A DNA stretch of 10,064 nucleotides from Spirogloea muscicola (taxonomy: Eukaryota > Streptophyta > Zygnematophyceae > Spirogloeales > Spirogloeaceae). Of the stretch, positions 1 through 7,300 are shown in pieces. The position numbers were made by a program, and so were the translations under genes. Location: NCBI GenBank assembly GCA_009602725.1, contig WELB01000106.1, positions 463,504 to 473,567 of the forward strand. The letters run 5' to 3'. The notes beneath the pieces are model-generated. The model did not search any database, was not told where the DNA came from, and saw nothing but the letters and a program-made list of their open reading frames with translations. Positions within the stretch are counted from its first letter, which is position 1; the number at the start of each line of letters is the position of its first letter.

Positions 1-26
1 TGGTGTGACATCTTGTGCCGCTTTAG

Positions 27-317
27 GAGAGCAAGGTGGGCATGGCACGTCTCCAATTGGGAGGGCCCCAGGAAGGAGAAGCAAGCGTCGCCGGAGAGGG
101 AGGCATAGGAGGAAGTGGTGGGGGAATTGGCAACCACCAGCACTTGTTGGCATCCGCTGCGCTGGTTGAGCTTAGCTCGCGTCTGGAGCACTTCAAGGAA
201 CGGCGCTCACAGTTAATCCGCCAGTTGTCGGCCCTCTCAACTGAGCCCTCTGGCGGCGTTGGTTACAGCAGTAATGCTGGTCTTCAAGCCATTGCAGCTC
301 AAGACGGCTCACATTGA
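27..317 (+). CDS. Probable 3'-terminal exon of an unidentified upstream gene (partial)
   Basis: An open stretch of 96 codons ends in TGA at 315-317. The frame is closed immediately upstream by a TAG (24-26) that forms the end of the pyrimidine-rich sequence gccgctttag, a good splice acceptor. I therefore read 27 as the first base of a phase-0 terminal exon and not a free-standing gene starting at the internal ATG at 42. The protein starts ESKVG, has a Gly-rich low-complexity section (residues about 25-35), then a charged, probably helical or coiled-coil segment containing LVELSSRLEHFKERRSQL, and a Ser/Gly-rich tail. I do not recognise the family. The rest of the gene lies off the left edge. 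It could be a spurious open frame, but the coincidence of acceptor and frame and the helical composition favour a real exon. Confidence 0.55.
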   Translation, partial: ESKVGMARLQLGGPQEGEASVAGEGGIGGSGGGIGNHQHLLASAALVELSSRLEHFKERRSQLIRQLSALSTEPSGGVGYSSNAGLQAIAAQDGSH

Positions 318-734
318 TATCTAGCTGCTTGCTTGAACAAGCAATCCCTCAATGCCTGTCACGGCCAACGCACCCTCTCGTTAAGTAGGCTGTGAGCGAG
401 CGGCTGTATGCTGTGTGTCCAGTGATGCTTCCGCAAGCATGTGTGAGAAGCTGCTGCCCTTTATGCTCACTCCAATGGAAAGGAGGTCCCTGAGGTGCTT
501 CACCACGAAGTATGTCTTCTGCTTGGCCTCCAAGTTTGGGCAAGGAGGGCTACGGCGTTCAGGCCACATCTGCGAGCACGTTCCTTGGCTAGCTATGACA
601 ACTAAAAGGTTACTCGTAGCTCTGATTAATAGAAGAAGGATCACCTCCATACTAATGTAGATGAGGGAGGGAGGGAGGGAGGGAGGGAGGGAGGGAGCGA
701 GCGAGCGAGCGAGCGAGCGAGCGAGCGAGCTGGC
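318..734. other. Intergenic / 5' region between two tandem genes
   Basis: This is 417 bases between the stop of the upstream exon and the start codon of the kinase gene. It presumably holds the 3' UTR of the first gene and the promoter and 5' UTR of the second. I see no TGTAA polyadenylation signal and no convincing TATA box in it. A plus-strand open frame at 415-660 has no recognisable protein and no clear splice partner. The 3' end is a tetranucleotide repeat, listed separately. Confidence 0.6.
664..730 (+). repeat. Compound tetranucleotide microsatellite (AGGG)8-(AGCG)8
   Basis: Eight consecutive AGGG units (664-695) pass directly into about eight and a half AGCG units (696-730). The two halves differ by one base per unit, as if one motif arose from the other by substitution and expansion. 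The first half has eight runs of three G separated by single A, enough for one or two intramolecular G-quadruplexes. The tract ends five bases before the proposed kinase start codon at 735, so it would lie in the 5' UTR or core promoter, or in an intron if upstream exons exist. Confidence 0.95.
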
Positions 735-3444
735 ATGGCTGACGTGCCATGGGTTTGTGCTCTTACGGCCTCCCTGCGCAGCTATCTGCTGACGAAGCTG
801 GCAGTGCGCGGCAAAGAGCCCCGGTTCCGCCACGCCGCGTGGGAGCGCAGGCATGAGTGGGGTGGCGCGCGGATCTACCGCCTTGTCCTCGAAATGAGCG
901 GCTTCTACGTCAAGTCCGCGCAGATCCTCGCCAGCAAGTCGGTGAGCCCTCACCATCTCCAACCAACCAGACCGTTAATCCCTATCAGGAAGAGCGATCC
1001 CTACATTCCAACCTGCTCTCATCTGACTCCAGCTTGCGGTGCTCCCCTTCATCGCCTCCGCACCCGGCATGCCAGGACATCATGCCGGATGCATGGACGC
1101 GGCGGCTGGCCAAGCTCTTCGACAGCGCGCCGCCGCGGCCGTTTGCCGAGGTTGAGAGCAGCCTGCGCGAGCAGCTCGCGATGGTGCCTGCGGCCGTCGC
1201 CGCAGTCAGCGACGCTTTTGCGTTCTTGGACGCCCACCCGCTTGCCTCCGCCTCCATTGCACAGGCACCCTCCTGCCCCTCAGCCCGTCCGCTTCTCTTG
1301 CGACATCCTCGCACTATCCCTGAGGTAGCTGCGGACATGACCACCGGATGATGCGGTGCAGGTCCATGCAGCTCGGCTGCTGGATGGGCGCCATGTCGTT
1401 GTCAAGGTCCAGCACCTTGGCATGGACGCCATCATGGCATCGGATCTCCGCAACATCGGCAGGGTTGGTTCTGCAGCCACGCGCACCTTGCTTGGCTTGA
1501 CCCAAGGTCTGGCCATGGCTGCCCTCGGAGCTCACCGAGGTGCAGAAAAGTCTGACAGGCGACGTGTGCGTGCAGGTGGCGAAGCTTGTCAAGCCACACC
1601 TGCCCTTTGACCTTGAGCCGGTGAGCAACTCTCCAATGTTGGTGCAGCCCCCAGGCGGCAGCATGTAGCCTCGTGATCACTTCTCCGCGCATCTTGAGCT
1701 CAAGCTCTTGTGCTAGCCCTCGGGATGTAAGCCGTGTAAGCACTAAACTGATGGTCAGTGCATCTGCATTTGTGCTGGCTGCTGCGCCACTATCCCCCCC
1801 TCTCTCTCCTCCGCTTCTCCCTCCCTTTCCTTCCTCTGGCAGATTGTGCGCGAAATCCAGCGGACCATTCCGCTTGAGTTTGACTTCACCAGGGAGGTCT
1901 GGTTCATGGTACAGTCCTTCCTACGTCCTAAGTGCAATACTTGATTTGGAGTCATGGAGGTATAGCCTTGAGTGATGGCGATGCCGTGTTGAGCTGCCAG
2001 ATGCTTCTCTTGCTTCAGCAGAGTGGTCACTATATTGCAGTGCTTAATTTGATTATAATCTTGCAAGGTCGTGTGGACACTGCAGCAAAAGATCAAGCAA
2101 TCGCTTCGGCAGGCAGGGTTTGATAGCATTGTGTGCCCGGCGCCCGTTCTTCCGCTTTGTGCTCCTCGCATGATCGTTATGGAGGTGCGCACGACAACTG
2201 CCTGCTGTCAAAAGTTGGCACAAAGCCTTACATTCGGCGCAGCCAGAGGAGCAGGCAGCGCTGCAGAAAGTGGAGGACTGCCATGACAGCACACCGCCCC
2301 TTGTGCGCATGATGGCAGCGGCTTGACGGCGTCCCATTCACGCAGATTCTCGACCCGCACTCCAGCGCCGAGATCAGGAGCAGGCACGACACCCTTTTCC
2401 AAACTTCAGTCTGTGTACGAAGGCAATGCTGCTCATCTGTGACGCTTGATTGGACAGGTTGCTCTTTGTCCCTCATCAGGCAGCAGTTGTGCTTACCTGC
2501 GGCGCGGCTCAGGGCGCCCGCTGCGGAGGCAGTACTTGAGCGGCTCGTGGAGGCCTATGGCCATATGCTGCTCATTGACGGCGTCTTCCACGCAGACCCG
2601 CATCCCGGGAACCTTTTCTTGCTGGACAATGGACGCCTCGGTCTGCTGGACTTTGGCCAGGTCAGAATTTGGAACTGCGGTTCTTTCAGTCCCCCCGCTC
2701 GTTTGTGGTGCAAACAAGTGCTTGACTGACTCTGGCATGCCCTGATATGCAGTCGAAGATTCTGGACAACGACACACGGCAGCAATTGGCACGGGTCGTG
2801 CTGGCCATTGACAATGGGCGCGACGAAGAGATTGCGGCTGCATTGGCTGGCGCCGGCATGGGGTTTGGACGCCCGTCCGAAGCATATGGAAGTGCAGCCG
2901 CCGCCAATGGCTCGTCGGTAGATGTCCACACGCTTGCCACGATGGCCACCATCCTCTTTGACACGCGCTTTGTGCCGGAGGGCCTCGTCTCGCCGATGTC
3001 GGAGGACTCGCCGCTGCATGCGGCGCCTCTGACAATGTTCAACCAGGCACTGTGGTTGGTGAGCACTCTTTCGTACTGCACCATGTCCGTACTATCAGTG
3101 AAGAATGACTGTTGCTTTAAAGGTATCTCTTGATTGCTATTGTAATCCGTATGTTGGCTGGAATATTGCTGGAGGATGCAGCAACAGGCTTGATCAATCA
3201 CTGCACGTTGTTGCCAGTGGACGATGGCTTCATGCTGCTCCACCTGCAGCAGATAACCAAGCCCTGAGGTTGATTGTCACTGCAGGTGGTCCGTGTAATG
3301 GTGCTGCTTCGAGGCATCTGCCACACACTGCGCATGGATTTGCAATCATCTGCCTTGTGGAGGCCCTATGCACTAGCCGCCCTGAGTGCCCCGAGTACTG
3401 GCGCGCATCCACCAATGGCTGCGACGGAGGGAGATGGGGACTAA
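735..3444 (+). CDS. ABC1/ADCK (UbiB family) atypical protein kinase, ten exons
   Basis: Exons by frame and homology: 735-941, 1076-1264, 1362-1463, 1576-1620, 1843-1908, 2086-2184, 2319-2414, 2487-2660, 2753-3058 and 3286-3444 (TAA). The sum is 1443 bases, 480 residues, all introns phase 0. Motifs in order: WERRHE (36-41); KSAQ (60-63), the KxGQ element with Ala for Gly; the Ala-rich loop ASASIAQ (126-132), split from VH by an intron; VVVK with the ATP-site lysine at 147; EFDFTRE (193-199); the catalytic loop HADPHPGN (303-310, Asp305); and DFG (323-325). The C terminus has FDTRF, SEDSPL and MVLLRGI as in plant ABC1K-type proteins. The family phosphorylates or binds ATP to support prenylquinone and lipid metabolism in mitochondria or plastids; substrate and location are not shown here. 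ATG 735 gives a normal N-terminal length. An alternative acceptor at 780-781 would need an upstream exon. The exon 7/8 junction is the least certain. Confidence 0.9.
1265..1361 (+). other. GC-AG intron within the kinase Ala-rich loop
   Basis: The coding frame runs to ASIAQ at 1264 and resumes with VHAARLLDG at 1362, exactly continuing the family motif ASxxQVH. The only donor giving this junction is CAG|GCACCC, a GC donor; the acceptor is gcggtgcag. The nearest GT donor (GAG|GTAGCT, 1324/1325) would insert 20 residues into the ATP-binding loop and leave a 37-base intron, which is unlikely. Retention of this 97-base intron gives a stop at 1349-1351, before the ATP-site lysine. Confidence 0.75.
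1576..1620 (+). other. 45-base exon 4 of the kinase gene
   Basis: Bounded by gtgcag| at 1575 and |gtgagc at 1621, this exon encodes fifteen residues, VAKLVKPHLPFDLEP, between the Asp-containing helix after the ATP lysine and the IVREIQRTIPLEFDF segment. It replaces the out-of-frame continuation of exon 3 and restores family spacing, which is why I accept so small an exon. Confidence 0.8.
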
Positions 3445-3452
3445 TTATGAAT

Positions 3453-3457
3453 TGTAA
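3453..3457 (+). promoter_or_regulatory. Candidate TGTAA polyadenylation signal of the kinase gene
   Basis: TGTAA is the common chlorophyte poly(A) signal. This copy lies only eight bases after the TAA stop, and I found no other on the plus strand before 4314. If used, the 3' UTR would be about 25-35 bases, unusually short. The motif could be accidental and a variant signal further on might be used. Confidence 0.4.
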
Positions 3458-3992
3458 CACTTCGTTCAGGCTGAGCGGCAAACTCGCCTCACCTTGTGTC
3501 GACCCACACAGGATAGACCTCCATTTCTGTCATTCATTCATTCTTTTGGCTGATGCAGTAGCATGCCCCCCTGCTCACTCGCTTTCCATCTGACTTCAAG
3601 GATGCCTGCAATTTGTGCAAGCTTCATGGCGTGACTTCTATGACAGGCTTATCATAAACATCGTGCTAGGCTTTCTGGGTATAATAGCCTTAGCTTGCAG
3701 AGGTCAGTGTTCCTATTCCAGGGTAGCCAACCCTGTGGATGAAATCCGTGCTAACTGCCTGCTACTTCGGGTATGTTGACCAACTTTGGGCTACCATGCG
3801 TGGCGTATGCCAGCGCAAAATTACGATTGCTCGTACACGGTGCAAGCAGTAAACATCTGTCGGTTGTCAAGGGATCCCTACACAAGACAGCACGCTTCGT
3901 ATGGCTTGTACTAGTGGTCAGAAAAGAGAAAGCGCGGCCAGATTGACTGGTGGCTGTGAGAGGCCAGCCCAAAGGAATGGAAAGAGATACAT

Positions 3993-3997
3993 TTACA
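3993..3997 (-). promoter_or_regulatory. Candidate TGTAA polyadenylation signal of SOQ1
   Basis: The plus strand reads ttaca, so TGTAA stands on the SOQ1 sense strand about 320 bases after its stop codon. This gives a 3' UTR of ordinary length for a green alga and places SOQ1 cleavage well short of the kinase stop, so the two 3' UTRs would not overlap. Confidence 0.5.
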
Positions 3998-4314
3998 GGA
4001 ATGAGATGGTGCACACATGTTGCACACGGCAACTAGGCAGCATATATAAATGATGGCTTGCCCTTCCCACTACTCACTTTTAGCAGTAGACACGGGCTCC
4101 ACAGTGCAAGCTTGCTACACTACTTTGAGCATGTGTCGTAATGGTTGGCGACAGAGGCCATCCTGGACAAACTCATACATCAAGAAAGAAACAGCAAGGT
4201 GCTTATCAGCAATTCTGGCAATTAATGTGAGCAAGAGAATTTGGCGAGGAGGATGCAAGAGAACCAAGGATGCTATAGTCATGGCCAGCTAGACCAACTG
4301 GCACAACCAGGCAC

Positions 4315-7300
4315 TCAGACCGTGGCGAGCGACGAGGTATTTACGGCCTTGGGAACCACCACATGTTTGAGCTCAACAGGGAGCGACGCAGGGGCAGAAG
4401 CCCCCTCTTGGAAGGGCACCTCAAATGTCACCGCTTCATACAGGCAAACTTCATCCTCCTGGCAGTAGTAGACCTGCCAGACGAACATGGCCATGCAATG
4501 TCGCCGCATTCAGCTTGGCTGCCATCGTGTATTTGCAGCCTCGGGAATAGTCCAAAGGTACAAAGAAGTTGGAAATGGTTTGCCGCCCCACCTTGCAACT
4601 GATCTGCACCGTGGCTGCTGAGGAGCTCCCAAATGCAACATTCGTGGAGGCATTTAGACCCTCTACTTGCAGAGGGCCGCTGCTAGGATCCAGATGCACA
4701 GCTCCTCTCGAAGGTGCATCGATGTCTGCATCGAACTTGCTCACGGCACCCTGGAAGTCGACATTGCAGCCTCGCTGTCACCCTCGGCTGCTGAGATTCA
4801 AAGTAACCATGTTCGATCTTGGCTGCAACCCTTGGCTGCATCTGAAGGATATCAATGACCCTGCGAGTATCTGCAATCTGAAGAGCAAGGCCATGCAAAT
4901 GCAGTACTGTCCCAAACCTTTGTGAAGTGGTAGCCCTCGGGGATGGACAGGGTGATGTGCAGCTGACCATTCTGGCCAACAGGGAGAGGCTGCCCTTGTA
5001 TAACAACCGCGTCCACTGCAGCGGGCCGTCGCCTCAACCGCCGAGGCCTGCCTTCTGAAGCAGGTGTGGTGGCCTCAACCTGGGGTACTGGAACTGATGC
5101 CAAATTGAGCGTGCTGATCTCGTTGCCCCGAGTCGGGTCTAGCACTCGGATGATGCTGTTATTAGTGTCAGCCACAAAGATGGTACCTGAGCCCACAGCA
5201 GCAGCAATGACGTACAATGACGAAGTCAGAATTCGTCCCCCTGTTGACAGACGTTTGCCAAAGCACAAGCTCACCAATATGACAGAGGGGACTGAAAGGT
5301 CGCATGAGGTCCACTCGAGCAACCATGTAAATTGAGAGGCATGGATCTGTCTGACCTCGGGGACCCTGAGCAAGGCCTGCAGGCTCAGAGAACTGCATCC
5401 ATGCACAGGATCTGGATCATTAGTTGGTGTAATTCTCGTGGTAATAGTGCTGTGCACAGCTGCTGCACTATTAATGCGAGTAGCAGCATGTGCTGGTTGT
5501 GATCAGGTCTGACAGGACGCAACCCACCTGAGCTTGAAAGCCACCTCCATCTCTGAACCCCGCCGTCCCTGTGCCTGCAAGAGTGGTCACCTCCTTGCTC
5601 GATACATCCATGACCTTCACCTGCCCAAGGTGAGCAACTTCTTCAACTCCTTTGGATGCAAGAATCACATGCGACAAGCTTCCAGGAGGGCAATCAGGAT
5701 GTCTGCAGCTGCTCTCGCAGCCTCTGCACCGAGGTAGCACCTTGTGATTGTAAGAGTCTGCAACATACAGTCTGCCATCCTCTCCGTACAGTACACCTAA
5801 GGGGTGCTGAAGTTGTGCTCGTGCACCGGTACCATCCCTGTCGCCAAACTGCACCAGCAGATTCACCAAAGCCCACTCTCACAGATGAGTTGGGAATTGG
5901 TGCTTAAAAGCTTGCCAGGTAGCTTTGATATGATATGATATGGACTATGTAAAACCCCGCTAATAGCTGCTGAAGTAGGAAGCCCGAAATAAGGCCGTAC
6001 CTGAAACAGGTTCTCGGCAAAGTTGGGATCGCCGCCAGCACAGAGGCGCGCCCCACCTGTGTCGAGGTTCACGACCCTGACCGAGCTGCTCTCACTATCG
6101 GCTACGTACATCTCCTTCCCGCCTGCATAAAATGAGTAGCACCTTCCTAGTCAGTCCCAAAACAATTCTTCGCAGGAGCATCAGCCAGGTAGCTTTGATT
6201 AAACGGCCAAACTGGAGAAGGGGTGACCTGGTGCAATGGAGAGGCCTGATGGCTGCGCATAAGAAACTTTGGCACCCCTGCATTTGCCGGGTCAAGGAAG
6301 TACGTGAATACATCTATAGCCAGAAGGGGCCCTCTGTTTGTGTTGTGCTTCATCATGTGAAAAGGAGGGGCGGGAGAATATTCAGATAATCACGGACCTG
6401 CTGCCATTCAGGTTGCGCTCGTACCCATCCCCGCTGAAAGTCCGGCAGGTCCCATCGGTCATCGAGTATGTCCAAATCTGGTGCTGCCCTGCCATGGCCA
6501 CGAATGCCTCGCCGCTGCCAGGCAGCACCGCCACATCCCAGGGCGAGTTCAACTCCTGAAGTCAATAGACAACCTCGCTTTGAGTTGGACTGGCGTAACA
6601 CTCAGGTCTCTGCAGTGCAAATATCCTTGAGGAACAAAATTCTCCACGCAAGGCCTGCCACTTCACTCTTTGATGTCTGAATTGCAACTTAAGCCCCAAC
6701 TGCTTTCTGCTGCCAAACTCAACGACATTGCAGTGCAGTGTGCATCTGCTCTTGAACAGTCACAGAATTCTGCCCTAAAAGATGTGACGGAAGCCTCGAA
6801 GGTACTTGCTGCTGCCAACATTCTGGGGCATGGCCTTGTTCACATTGGGATGGCCAATCTGCTCCTTTGACATGCACGCAAGAAGCTTCAGCTGCACCTG
6901 TCTGGCCCAAGGTCACTGACCTGCAAGGCTCCTGAACGGCCACCCTGGTAGTCCTGTCCTTTGGACCCATCTCCGGCAAGGGTGCGGACGGTCTCAGTAA
7001 CGAGATTGACCTCCCTGTCACAGGCAGTGAAACCCTCGCATTATCGCCCTCAACAAACACTAGAACTGTGCATGCCATGAGACCACCAACGATGAAGCTC
7101 ACATAACAGCGGCAAAAATCGCAGAGGAAGTCTTCGGTAATAGTTTGCAGCCCAGTGGGCCAGCATACCTTAGGGCATGATTCTCTGTATCAGCAACATA
7201 GAGCACGTTGCGGGATGAGTCGTAAGCTAGCCCCTGTCAGCACAGGCACCTCCCTGGTCACCTCCCTGGTACTGCAGCTGCTGTAGCTTTGGCATTGTGT

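Larger units (their letters stand above)
3445..4314. other. Convergent intergenic region (two 3' UTRs), no gene seen
   Basis: Both flanking genes end here. The open frames present (for example 4050-4292 plus and 3751-4032 minus) have no recognisable protein, no family motifs and no splice partners. The region is less GC-rich than the exons. It contains a short CATT repeat near 3532-3543 and one TGTAA signal for each strand, listed separately. A TATA-like string near 4040-4049 has no gene downstream that would use it. Confidence 0.7.

Noticed and set aside
415-660. Open frame of 81 codons on the plus strand, possible first exon of the kinase
   Set aside because: It ends in a stop before the microsatellite, has no clear donor leading in phase to 782 or 735, and shows no match to the N-terminal part of the family. 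ATG 735 already gives a normal length.
381-962. 193-codon minus-strand open frame with a SLARS/SLPPS repeat peptide
   Set aside because: The repeat peptide is just the translation of the tetranucleotide tract, and the rest is antisense to kinase exon 1.
3105-3593. 162-codon plus-strand open frame over the end of the kinase gene
   Set aside because: It reads exon 10 in the wrong frame and spans intron 9; the phase-0 frame VVRVMVLLRGIC from 3286 matches the family C terminus.
4040-4049. TATA-like string catatataaa
   Set aside because: It lies in the convergent 3' region with no gene starting downstream on either strand.
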